The notes: generated from the letters alone by a model not told the origin. DNA of 64,000 nucleotides from JACTUA01 sp964551875 (GCA_964551875.1 CAZKEV010000002.1:44721-108720), one strand, 5' to 3'. Shown: positions 55,493 to 63,564, counted from the stretch's first letter. Made by a program: numbers and translations.

Positions 55493-58038
55493 AGAATCTC
55501 GCCAGCGGAGCCATGAGTGTCAGGATCTTCAAGTCCTTGGATCACGCCACGGGGGGCCAGCCTGTCCGCAAGGAGGACTGGAAGGATTCGGCCTCGCGTC
55601 TCATCCTGAAGGCCATGGAGGACGGGGAGGGGGCTCTCTCCGTCTGCCAGGACTGCGAAGACCTGAAGGGCCTCCTCCAGTCGGTCATCGAGTGCGCCAA
55701 GGACGACGACTCCCCCGAGGTGAAAGCCTGCGTCTCCAAGAAGATCCCGATCCTCATGGAGGAGGGGATGGAGCAGAAGCAGGCCGTCGCGGTCGCGTTC
55801 AGCATGTGCCGCAAGGACCCCGGCGTGGCGGAGAAGGGGAAGGAAGTGCCCGAGAAGTATCTCTCCGGGGGGAAGGAGCGCTGGCTCTCCGACGCGGACC
55901 TCGCGCAGTTCGGGCGCGAGCGGTTGAAGAGCATGACGCGGCCCTCGATTCCCATCCAGAAGGCGGGGACTTCCGAGGGTGCGAAGCTGGGATGGGAGAC
56001 GAGGCGGGGGGGCGGGAGTGCCGAGCAGCCGCGACAGGAGGGAGCCAGTGTCGCCCTGTCGGACGCCGAGAGCGTCATCGGGCTCCTCAACGAGTACCGT
56101 CCGAAGATCAGCAGCGCGGAGAGCGACTACAAGATGGTCCTTGAGGAGGCCTCCGAAAGGGGGGAAAGGAAGCCCCCGAAGGCCGCAGAGAGAACGTTGA
56201 GCGATCTCAGCGGCAAGGTCTACTCCCTCCTGGGGCAGCTCAGGAGTAAGACCAGCGACGCCGTGAAGAGGGGGAAGGACTTCATCGGGGCCAACGCCAA
56301 CCCGAAGGAGAGGGAGGACTACGAGTTCAGGCAGCAGCACGCGATGGACGATGTGGACGAGATGACGAACGTCGCCCACACCGCCAGGGCCATCGCCAGG
56401 AGGATGGGGGAGAGCGGGAAGTCTCTGGACAAGGAAGGAACGTCCGAGGGTGCGAAGCTCGGATGGGAAACGAGGAGGGGAGGAGCGAAAGAGGAGAAGC
56501 CGAAGGGTCCTCCGAAGGTGTTTGCGGAGGAGTTCAGGCAGGTTGAGGACTGGATGGATGAGGTCGAAGAGGGTGTTGGCGAGGCCATGGTCGCCCACGA
56601 GGAACACGGTGACGAGGACGTGGACTTCCAGAGCGCCATCGAATCGGCGGCTACGTCTATGGTCAACATTCTCACGGACTTGAAGAAGAGGGATTTCGCA
56701 ATTCCTGGCGAGAAGCACGATGACATCATCGGGCGGGCGGAGAAGATCAGAGACGACGCCAAGAAGGGGAATGCCGCAAAGAGCCAGATGAAGGAATTGC
56801 GTGAAATCGTGGGAAAGCTCGTGGATGCCTTGCCCAAGAGAGACCCGAAAGGATGGGCAGATGCGAAGAAGCGGGAGGCAGAAGGGATGCGTAGCGCCAG
56901 GGAGGAGGAGGCGCGGTGGCGTAAAAAGAGGGAAGAGCGTGACTTGAGATCCGATCTGAAGGCGAAGGGCCTCGAACCCGTCGACCCGATTTCCAAGGCC
57001 GGGACCAGCGAGGGCGCGAAGCTGGGATGGGAGAGCCGTCGCGGGGGAGGGTCTGCTCCCGAGGGTCCGACGACCAAGATGCCCTCCAGGCAGGAGTGGG
57101 ACAAGCTCCAGGCCGACTCCGACGACATGTTCGACGTCAGCCGGAAAGCGGTCAAGGCGGTCGAGCAGATCGAGGGGAATGCGAGGGAGGAAGCCGACGA
57201 GAGAAGGCGGTTCACGACCCATCCGTTCGGGCTCAAGGAACCGACGACGCCGAAGGGGGTGGAGCAGGCCCTGAACAAGCTGGCAGATGCCGCTCCGAAG
57301 GCTGCTGACCTCGCGGCGAGGTTGAAGGGAGTTGCCGGGGTGGACGAGGGCAAGAGGAAGGTTGCCGAGGACAAGATGAGGGGATGGAAAAACGGCGTGG
57401 ACCGGGAGGACATGCAGGACTTCGACGACACCGTGCAGGACATCTCCTCGCTGGTGGACAGCGCCAGGGCGGATCATGATCCGGAATACACGGATGGGCC
57501 GGAGGAGCCGACCCATGCTGCGGTCGGGCTGGGGAAGTCTCTCTTCCCCTTCTGGGCGAAGCAGGGGTCCAGGGTGGGTGCTCCCTCCGAGGTGAAGGAG
57601 ATCCGGCGCGAGTACATCATGGAGGCGCTCTCGAAGGAGGGGACCAGCGACGGAGCGGTGAAGGGCTGGGAGACCCGGAAGGGCGGTGCGGCGGGAGAGC
57701 CCGAGAAGCCCAAGGCGGAGAAGCCCCTCAGCTCGGGGAAGATGAAGGACCTCCTCAGCGAGAAGAAGGTCTACGCGGACAAGATTTCGGGCAAGGACGG
57801 GAAGTACAAAGCGTACTTCGGATTCTTCTACCGTCGGCCAGGGGAGAGCCATCAGGAGAAGGCCGACAAGATCCAGGCGGCTCTGCCCGAGGCGAAAATC
57901 ATCCGGCATGAGGAGCACTCCGCCCCCTTCCGGGGAGGAGCGCCGGTCGAGCGGCAACAGCACTGGATGGTCGAGTTCGAGTACGCCCCGAAGGCCAAGG
58001 AGAAATCCCCCGCCGAGGAGAAGCCGAAGGTGGAATAG
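55489..58038 (+). CDS. Modular protein with four GTSEGAKLGWETRRGG linkers, 849 aa
   Basis: Residues 20-130 contain KIPILMEEGMEQKQAVAVAF and a following Cys, a motif known from phage head-morphogenesis proteins. The linker begins at K158, K315, K503 and K716 and separates helical, charged segments of 140-190 residues; the last segment (about 740-845) is alpha/beta. The regular spacing looks like a polyprotein or beads-on-string cargo with possible cleavage at each linker. GTG start overlaps the previous stop. Confidence 0.75.
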   Translation: MKNLASGAMSVRIFKSLDHATGGQPVRKEDWKDSASRLILKAMEDGEGALSVCQDCEDLKGLLQSVIECAKDDDSPEVKACVSKKIPILMEEGMEQKQAVAVAFSMCRKDPGVAEKGKEVPEKYLSGGKERWLSDADLAQFGRERLKSMTRPSIPIQKAGTSEGAKLGWETRRGGGSAEQPRQEGASVALSDAESVIGLLNEYRPKISSAESDYKMVLEEASERGERKPPKAAERTLSDLSGKVYSLLGQLRSKTSDAVKRGKDFIGANANPKEREDYEFRQQHAMDDVDEMTNVAHTARAIARRMGESGKSLDKEGTSEGAKLGWETRRGGAKEEKPKGPPKVFAEEFRQVEDWMDEVEEGVGEAMVAHEEHGDEDVDFQSAIESAATSMVNILTDLKKRDFAIPGEKHDDIIGRAEKIRDDAKKGNAAKSQMKELREIVGKLVDALPKRDPKGWADAKKREAEGMRSAREEEARWRKKREERDLRSDLKAKGLEPVDPISKAGTSEGAKLGWESRRGGGSAPEGPTTKMPSRQEWDKLQADSDDMFDVSRKAVKAVEQIEGNAREEADERRRFTTHPFGLKEPTTPKGVEQALNKLADAAPKAADLAARLKGVAGVDEGKRKVAEDKMRGWKNGVDREDMQDFDDTVQDISSLVDSARADHDPEYTDGPEEPTHAAVGLGKSLFPFWAKQGSRVGAPSEVKEIRREYIMEALSKEGTSDGAVKGWETRKGGAAGEPEKPKAEKPLSSGKMKDLLSEKKVYADKISGKDGKYKAYFGFFYRRPGESHQEKADKIQAALPEAKIIRHEEHSAPFRGGAPVERQQHWMVEFEYAPKAKEKSPAEEKPKVE

Positions 58039-58050
58039 CGGGGGGATCCC

Positions 58051-58287
58051 ATGCTCCAGTGGCTCAAGAAAATGTTCTGCCGCTGGTTTGGCCTTCACCG
58101 CGTGAAAGAGGAATCGGGAGGGGTGATCGTTCGGTGTCCTGAGCAGAAGGCGACCTTGACGAGGGTCGTGATCATTCGGAATCAAGCCGCAAAGGTTTTC
58201 ATTTGTCCGTTCTGCGGGAGGTTGATCTACAGGCCGATCAAGGGAGGGATCTGGGTCTACGTCGGGGTCTACGAGGGACGGCTATGA
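58051..58287 (+). CDS. Zinc-ribbon protein, 78 aa
   Basis: VRCPEQK and FICPFCGRL, with one more Cys near the N-terminus, plus an aromatic tail. ATG after GGGGGATCCC. Overlaps the next gene by ATGA. Confidence 0.6.
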   Translation: MLQWLKKMFCRWFGLHRVKEESGGVIVRCPEQKATLTRVVIIRNQAAKVFICPFCGRLIYRPIKGGIWVYVGVYEGRL

Positions 58288-60752
58288 ACGGCGAGGAGGG
58301 GAGATCGACGAGAGGCTTGCGGAGCCTCTCTTCTTTTTTCAGCAGGGAATCCCTCTCCTCCTTGGTCGGGAGCGTCGACAAAGGGGAGGTTCGGTACTTC
58401 TACCCCCGTGATCCCCAGGGGCGGTTCTCCCACGGCGAAGGGGGAGACCCCGAGGTCAAGCGGAGGAAGATCGACGCGGCGGTGCGGGAGGCTCACAGGC
58501 GTATCCTCGACAATCCCGATGACATGGGAAGGGCGGTCTACGACGCGGCGGCTGACCAGGGTCTCTCCGGCCATGACGCTCAAGAGGTCTTCCAACTGGT
58601 CGATCAGAAGATGCGGAAGGAAGCAGAAGCCCTCGCCAAGTCCGGGACTTCAGGGGGGGCCAAGCTGGGATGGGAGACACGGAGGGGCGGGGGATCTTCC
58701 CCTGAAGACAATCCATCAAATCTGATGTCTCCGCAGCTCGAAGACGTAGTACGCCGGGGATACGTCACCGAGGGAGTCGTTGACGATCCCGGGCTCACCA
58801 CGACAGAAGGGGCAAAGGCGATCATCGTCAGGAAGAAGGACGGATCTTCTGCCAGCTACCTGTCCCTATTGCCTCCGACAAAGCAAGACCCGAATTGGAC
58901 GGTCGGTTCCGGCGCGACGGCGAAGTCAGAACGAAAAAAGGGCCTGTGGAGTGCCATCACCAGCGAGGCGGCGGCATTCGCCCAATCCCAGGGAACATCC
59001 TTGGGGTCGGGGCAGATCGTTAGCCAGGAGAACAAAGCCTTCTGGGAGAAGTTGGAGAGCGCGGGGAAGGCCGTCCGCCAGGATGAGCATCACTACGTCT
59101 TTGTAGGGGACGCCCCGAAACCCGAAAAGGCCGACAAGACCTTGGATAAGGCAGGCACCTCCGATGGGGCGAAGCTTGGGTGGGAGACCAGAAGACACGG
59201 ATCCGCAGATGTTGCGCCAGAGGTTCCGCAGTTGATTGCGGGGGGGAATGCGGAGCACTTTTCCATTCTCAGAGCAGGGGTCGAGGAAATGATCGCCCAG
59301 GAGGTGGAGGATCTAAATCGGGAGGCGGAGAACCACCGAAAGAGGATCCCCTCCGATTACGCGGGCATGACGAGGGGGCTTGCGGAGCGAGGGAGGCGGG
59401 GGTTCGCTGCCCTTCAGGACGTTCGGGCAAGGTTGAACGGCCTTCAGCCCAGCAGCGAGGAGGACAAGGTTCTCCTGGGAAGGATGCTGGGGTACGTGGA
59501 GGCGAAGATCGTTGGTAGTCGGCATGGCGAGTTCGATGTTGGCGAGCGATTCCGATCTCTCCTTTCCGATGCCGCCAATCTTTCGGGGAAGCTTGAACGG
59601 GAGGCGTCCATGGCTCGAAAGAGCATTCGGGAGATCCTCGACGACGCTCGCAGCGAGGCTCTTGCCAAGGAGGGAACCTCCGACGGAGCGGTCAGGGGAT
59701 GGGAGACGAGGCGGGGCGGGAAGGTAGAGGAGGAGAAGCCCGATGAGAAGCGGGCCTTGAAGCAGATTGATGCAGACGACAAGAAGCATGGCGGCACGGG
59801 GTTCATCCCCATCGGGGGTGCTGACAACAAGGCTGGGTGGGACGCGTGGAAAAGGTACACCGATCTTTCGCGGGAGAAGAAGGTGGAGCTGCTCAATGCC
59901 GCATCGCTTGAGCAGGTGAATCCCCGGGATCTCCGGCCTCTTCAGAGAACCGTCGAGGCGAGCGAGCTCAGGGATTTGATTACGGGGAAGCTCCCGATGA
60001 CGCAGCCGGGGCGGACAGATTGGGAGGACTACGTCTACGCCATGCGCGAGCGGGACGGGGCGCTTCACATCATGGATGGGACGCACCGAACGTACGCCGC
60101 GATCTACATGGGCATGAAAACGATGCCGGTCAAGGTCATAGACGTCAAGTCGTTTGAAATGCAGAAGGCCCTTGGATTGGAAAAAGAAGGAACGTCGGAG
60201 GGGGCGAAGAAGGGCTGGGAGACACGCAGGGGGGCCGTGCCCGAGGAGCCCAAGGGAGGGAAGACCTACGAGGTCATCTACCGACCGAGGGGCAAGGGCA
60301 CCTGGGGCGAGGTTAGACAGGTCACTGTTCCGCCGAGGGAGGACGAGCCGAAGCCCGAGGACGAGAGCGAGCTGCATCGCAGGAACGCGTCCGGCTACCT
60401 GGCTTCCGCGAAGGCGATAGAGCAGAAGCTCAAGGGGCTGGGGCACACCTTCTCGCATCGCATTTTTTCGAGCTACTCGGGGATTGGAGCAGACGAGGCG
60501 AACAAGCTTCGTGCAGAGCTGGAGATGAATCGAACGGCGCATCGGGCGGCGACCCAGGGGAAGGCGGTGACGATGGAGGAGTTGAGGGAGGCGGTGGCGG
60601 CGGTGAGTCCCGAGGTTGCGGCGGCGTACGAGAGGCACTTCGGGTCGAAGAAGGAGAAGGCGAGGGAAGACCTCCGCATCGTCGTCCGTCCCCCGATCCC
60701 TTCCAAGCGCGGGGAGAACCGAAACGTCATGTCTCCGACAGGAGAGAATTAG
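58284..60752 (+). CDS. Modular leader-bearing protein with GNAT-like and ParB-like domains, 822 aa
   Basis: Leader-like LRSLSSFFSRESLSSLVG, then YPRDPQGRF. GTS linkers begin at K119, K289, K462 and K634. Segment 160-280 resembles a GNAT acetyltransferase (SERKKGLWSAITSEAAAFAQ and NKAFWEKLESAGK). Segment 490-620 is ParB/sulfiredoxin-like (NPRDLRPLQRTVEAS, MDGTHRTYAAIYMG). The last segment is helical. Several effectors appear to be carried on one chain. Domain calls are tentative. Confidence 0.7.
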   Translation: MNGEEGRSTRGLRSLSSFFSRESLSSLVGSVDKGEVRYFYPRDPQGRFSHGEGGDPEVKRRKIDAAVREAHRRILDNPDDMGRAVYDAAADQGLSGHDAQEVFQLVDQKMRKEAEALAKSGTSGGAKLGWETRRGGGSSPEDNPSNLMSPQLEDVVRRGYVTEGVVDDPGLTTTEGAKAIIVRKKDGSSASYLSLLPPTKQDPNWTVGSGATAKSERKKGLWSAITSEAAAFAQSQGTSLGSGQIVSQENKAFWEKLESAGKAVRQDEHHYVFVGDAPKPEKADKTLDKAGTSDGAKLGWETRRHGSADVAPEVPQLIAGGNAEHFSILRAGVEEMIAQEVEDLNREAENHRKRIPSDYAGMTRGLAERGRRGFAALQDVRARLNGLQPSSEEDKVLLGRMLGYVEAKIVGSRHGEFDVGERFRSLLSDAANLSGKLEREASMARKSIREILDDARSEALAKEGTSDGAVRGWETRRGGKVEEEKPDEKRALKQIDADDKKHGGTGFIPIGGADNKAGWDAWKRYTDLSREKKVELLNAASLEQVNPRDLRPLQRTVEASELRDLITGKLPMTQPGRTDWEDYVYAMRERDGALHIMDGTHRTYAAIYMGMKTMPVKVIDVKSFEMQKALGLEKEGTSEGAKKGWETRRGAVPEEPKGGKTYEVIYRPRGKGTWGEVRQVTVPPREDEPKPEDESELHRRNASGYLASAKAIEQKLKGLGHTFSHRIFSSYSGIGADEANKLRAELEMNRTAHRAATQGKAVTMEELREAVAAVSPEVAAAYERHFGSKKEKAREDLRIVVRPPIPSKRGENRNVMSPTGEN

Positions 60753-60767
60753 CGCAAACGCTTTGCG
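60753..60767. promoter_or_regulatory. 15-bp near-palindrome, copy 6 (intergenic)
   Basis: CGCAAACGCTTTGCG overlaps the region just after the stop codon, followed by GGAGAGGATTTCC and the ATG at 60780. Confidence 0.78.
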
Positions 60768-60779
60768 GAGAGGATTTCC

Positions 60780-61045
60780 ATGAAGACCGCCCTCAGCAAG
60801 ACGTTCGGCGAGGCCATTGGGCGCGTCCTCTCGAAGGAAGGCACGTCGGAGGGGGCCAAGCTGGGTTGGGAAACCAGGCGTGGCGGGGGCGCTCCGGAGG
60901 TGGAAGGGAAATGGGATGTGAATCGGGCCGTCGGAATGAAGGAGGAGGAATTCAAGGCGTCCCCTCCGAAGGGTTTCGTCTACGATTCCCGTTCACGGGC
61001 GGAGGCGAACAGGCATTCCCATGAGGGGAAGATCACGGTGGGGCC
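60780..61045 (+). CDS. Leader-bearing protein, truncated by the assembly gap
   Basis: MKTALSKTFGEAIGRVLSKE runs straight into GTSEGAKLGWETRRGG. It then reads EVEGKWDVNRAVGM... until the run of N. This is the most compact example of leader plus linker. Confidence 0.7.
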
Positions 61046-61145
61046 NNNNNNNNNNNNNNNNNNNNNNNNNNNNNNNNNNNNNNNNNNNNNNNNNNNNNNN
61101 NNNNNNNNNNNNNNNNNNNNNNNNNNNNNNNNNNNNNNNNNNNNN
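61046..61145. other. Assembly gap of 100 N
   Basis: Exactly 100 undetermined bases; the number is conventional, so true distance and even adjacency of the two sides are unknown. Confidence 0.99.
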
Positions 61146-61682
61146 CAAGGAACAGGTGATCGGCCTTGCGTCTGCGGCCATCCTGAAAGCAAGCACGATC
61201 GTTTCGGATGTCACTACCCCGGGTGCTCCTGCCGGACGTTCGAGCCTCCTTTCGGGCGGTGCCCTTTGGGGGAAGCGGGGGCTCAGGTGTCAAGCAAAGG
61301 GGGGGTCACGGAGGGCCTTGGCGGCCCCTCCGTAAGGCTTTGGAGCCCTTCCCCCCTATCTCCCCCCAGGGAACGTCAAGAAAAGGCCCCTGTCACCTCC
61401 CTTCTCCTCCTCGTCCTCCTCCTCCTCTTTTTTGCTTCTTTTCCCGCCTCCTCTTTTTCGCCTAACCCCCTCCCCCGCCAGGGCTTGCGCTCGCGGGCCG
61501 GGGCTCCCTTCTTGATCTTCCAAAAAGAGGAGGGCAGCAAGGAATCTCCGCCCACCTCCAGGGAGCATCGCTCCTCCTGCCTCTTTTTGTCTCCCCCTTG
61601 GGGGACCTCCGCCGTTCGCGTGCTCTATCTTCAGGACATTACGAGAGTTGCGAAAAGGGAGGCGAGGAGGAGCGAGGAGTGA
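61146..61682 (+). CDS. Partial protein with Cys/His cluster; 3' part doubtful
   Basis: The stretch RPCVCGHPESKHDRFGCHYP, with PGCSCRTFEP, is a conserved small Cys/His motif (CxCGH...H...C...CxC). Beyond about 61300 the frame becomes low-complexity and crosses a hairpin, so the true end is uncertain. Whether it belongs to the gene before the gap cannot be said. Confidence 0.4.
   Translation, partial: QGTGDRPCVCGHPESKHDRFGCHYPGCSCRTFEPPFGRCPLGEAGAQVSSKGGVTEGLGGPSVRLWSPSPLSPPRERQEKAPVTSLLLLVLLLLFFASFPASSFSPNPLPRQGLRSRAGAPFLIFQKEEGSKESPPTSREHRSSCLFLSPPWGTSAVRVLYLQDITRVAKREARRSEE
61308..61333 (+). terminator. Strong hairpin, terminator-like without T tract
   Basis: ACGGAGGGCC pairs with GGCCCCTCCGT (one bulged C) around TTGGC. 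Possibly closes the cargo operon. Confidence 0.5.
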
Positions 61683-61739
61683 TTTCGGGATTTCCATTGC
61701 AAGGTTGAGGAGGAGTGCGTTTTTGGAGAGGAGGCCCAC
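61334..61739. other. Pyrimidine-rich region without supported gene
   Basis: Long C/T-rich stretches on the plus strand between 61370 and 61620. Minus-strand frames here are Lys/Glu/Gly low-complexity with no start signals. I see no gene. Confidence 0.5.
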
Positions 61740-61991
61740 TTGAGTCATTCCAGAGTAGGGAGTCGAGGAGCGTCGCAGAGTAAGCCCAGTGTCTTTTCTC
61801 GTACTCGTGGGCAAGTCGACATTTCCATTCCCTTGCAGCGCCAAGGGGTTACGTCGCTTGACGAGTACTTCAGGAACAGGGCTCGCAGCACGTTTCGGGT
61901 GATGTCAGAGGAGCTGGAGGTCGATATCAGCACAGTGAGGAGGTGGTACGTGAGGTGGTCGCAGGAGGTGCTCGCCTCCTCCGAGGCTTGA
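61740..61991 (+). CDS. Helix-turn-helix protein, 83 aa (paralogue of 32658)
   Basis: TTG start after GGAGAGGAGG. SLDEYFRNRARSTFRVMSEE, then LEVDISTVRRWYVRW, aligns with the C-terminal HTH of the protein at 32658. N-terminal 35 residues are Ser/Arg-rich. It may regulate the adjoining inverted repeat at 61993. Confidence 0.55.
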   Translation: MSHSRVGSRGASQSKPSVFSRTRGQVDISIPLQRQGVTSLDEYFRNRARSTFRVMSEELEVDISTVRRWYVRWSQEVLASSEA

Positions 61992-61992
61992 T

Positions 61993-62020
61993 CTGCATTT
62001 AAGGTGATGCTAAAATGCAG
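61993..62020. promoter_or_regulatory. Perfect 8-bp inverted repeat next to a start codon
   Basis: CTGCATTT at 61993-62000 and AAATGCAG at 62013-62020, two bases before the ATG at 62023. Either an operator or a hairpin that hides the ribosome-binding site (AAGGTGATG). Confidence 0.55.
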
Positions 62021-62022
62021 GC

Positions 62023-62316
62023 ATGAGCGACGCCGACCTTGCCGAAGCCCTGAAGATCTGGTTCGAGAAGCACGCGGGGAACCCCCATTTGTGGCAGACG
62101 CAGGTCGGGGCCGTTCTGCGGGGGCAGCTCGTGGCGCGAGGCAATTTCAAGAACGCTCCAAGGGGCAACCCCAAGCGAGGGTGGAAAGCGATGCTGGCGA
62201 AGAAGGGGGGCTCCGCCACGAGGGGGCGTTTCCCCTCCCCCTCCCTCTGTCCTCAAGAGCCTGTCAGCAACGCGACCAGGCGCAAGCAGGAGATGCTGGG
62301 CAAGGGGGGCGCATGA
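62023..62316 (+). CDS. Hypothetical protein, 97 aa
   Basis: MSDADLAEALKIWFEKHAGN begins a helical basic protein; the second half is low-complexity. It overlaps the next ATG by four bases (ATGA). Unknown. Confidence 0.5.
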   Translation: MSDADLAEALKIWFEKHAGNPHLWQTQVGAVLRGQLVARGNFKNAPRGNPKRGWKAMLAKKGGSATRGRFPSPSLCPQEPVSNATRRKQEMLGKGGA

Positions 62317-62513
62317 CGTGGCACAGGCACAAGATCCAGGTCGGCGATCTGAGGGTTGCCTGTTCTAAGGCTACATGCTCGCGCTGTAGATACCTGTGCA
62401 GTGAGAGAAGCTGGTGCAGCCTGTGGCGCAGGCACATCAAGAAGAAGGGTGGGTCGTACCTGCGCTGTGAGCTGTGCGCGATCAGGGACAGGAGCTTCTC
62501 TGTCGCTTTCTGA
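62313..62513 (+). CDS. Small cysteine-rich basic protein, 66 aa
   Basis: CSKATCSRCRYLCSERSWC and LRCELC: seven to eight cysteines in 66 residues with many Arg/Lys. Probably zinc-binding. Last gene before a non-coding stretch. Confidence 0.5.
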   Translation: MTWHRHKIQVGDLRVACSKATCSRCRYLCSERSWCSLWRRHIKKKGGSYLRCELCAIRDRSFSVAF

Positions 62514-63061
62514 TGCGCGTGCATGACGCGCAGGACAGTTAACTGTCGCCACTTTGCGACCTCTCGCAGCGCCCCTACGCGCAAGTCACGCAGCTCAGCA
62601 CAGCGAAGCTCAGTTGGGGGCGCAGGGCAGAGCAGCGTCATGTGCGTACTCGTACGCTCGCATGACGCGCTCGCTCGCGCATGTGCGTACGCGCATGTAC
62701 ACGCGCATGTGCATGAGCGCAAACGCTTTGCGAATCAAGGCAGCGCCTCGTCTCTCTCTTCTCTCTCTTGCCTCAGCGCGAGGGAAGAAGGGGGGTCGAG
62801 AGCGCAGAGCAGCAGGGGGGGCGGGGGGGATCATTATTGTTTTTTTCCCTTGGGAATCTGATTTGTGAAATCGAACCGGCATGTCACGGCCCCACGGGTC
62901 AGGCGCACATTGCGTAGTTCTACCGAATGAAGAAGGGGTTTAGGGGGCCGGGCACGAACGGGCAGGCATTCCAGTATCCCGAGGGGCATCCCGAAAAAAA
63001 TTGGGGTAATTTTTCAGGGGCATGTCTGGGTTCCGGGGGGAAGATTTTTCTGGAATTGGGG
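62514..63061. other. Palindrome-rich non-coding region
   Basis: Contains the perfect 14-bp palindrome GACAGTTAACTGTC (62534-62547), an alternating purine-pyrimidine tract about 62640-62720 rich in GCGC, CATG and CGTACG, palindrome copy 7, and G-runs of 7-8 near 62814-62830. No frame has support. Confidence 0.55.
62718..62732. repeat. 15-bp near-palindrome, copy 7
   Basis: CGCAAACGCTTTGCG at the end of the alternating purine-pyrimidine tract. Confidence 0.75.
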
Positions 63062-63089
63062 TTGACAAATAATGCGAACGATATATACT
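63062..63089 (+). promoter_or_regulatory. Sigma70-like phage promoter
   Basis: TTGACA at 63062-63067 and TATACT at 63084-63089, spacer 16 bp. Serves the small genes from 63117 on. Confidence 0.87.
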
Positions 63090-63116
63090 ATAAACATGAA
63101 GATTGAGGAGGACGGG

Positions 63117-63380
63117 ATGAGCGAGAAGATCGACACGGCGGGGTTCGAGTACGAGTTGGAGGTGGAGGAGGAGGAGGACAACCGGAAGTTCTACCAGTAC
63201 ATCACGACCCCGGACGGGAAGAGGCATTGGCTGGATCATACGCCATACCACCGCCTCACCCATGTGGATTTCGAGGTGTACGTCGCCTTCTACAAGGCGC
63301 ACGGGCGGTTCCTCCAGAGGGAGGATTTCAACTCCAGCGGGCCGGTTAACAGCGAGGACCTGGTCGCTCTGAAAGCGTGA
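63117..63380 (+). CDS. Hypothetical acidic protein, 87 aa
   Basis: ATG 63117 with GAGGAGG six bases upstream is preferred over the ATG at 63096, which would sit at the predicted transcript start. Acidic N-terminal half with YELEVEEEEDN. Unknown. Confidence 0.6.
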   Translation: MSEKIDTAGFEYELEVEEEEDNRKFYQYITTPDGKRHWLDHTPYHRLTHVDFEVYVAFYKAHGRFLQREDFNSSGPVNSEDLVALKA

Positions 63381-63387
63381 GGAAGCG

Positions 63388-63564
63388 ATGAAAGACTTGA
63401 TCGAAGCGGCGGAGGCGATGGTGGCGACGGCCTTCGGGAACACCTCCGGGCTGGACAAGGACGATCAGATTTCGGCCATGAAGTTGGCGGCGGCTGCTCT
63501 CGATGAAGCCCTCAAGGCGTTCAAGGCCGGGGGAAGCGAGACCGAAGAGACGCTTTTGAGGTGA
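63388..63564 (+). CDS. Small helical protein, 58 aa
   Basis: ATG after GAGGAAGCG; reads MKDLIEAAEAMVATAFGNTS and ends at TGA 63562-63564. Ala-rich helix. Unknown. Confidence 0.55.
   Translation: MKDLIEAAEAMVATAFGNTSGLDKDDQISAMKLAAAALDEALKAFKAGGSETEETLLR

Noticed and set aside
55204..58185. Very long minus-strand open frame (about 990 codons)
   Set aside because: It mirrors the well-supported plus-strand modular gene; long antisense frames are expected in GC-rich coding DNA. Product is Leu/Arg/Pro-rich, with no start signals.
61356..61844. Minus-strand gene in the C/T-rich region
   Set aside because: Product is Glu/Lys/Gly low-complexity produced by the polypyrimidine tract, without start signals.
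62554..62868. Overlapping plus-strand frames in the palindrome-rich region
   Set aside because: Translations are Ala/Arg/His repeats generated by alternating GCGC/CATG sequence; no ribosome-binding sites.
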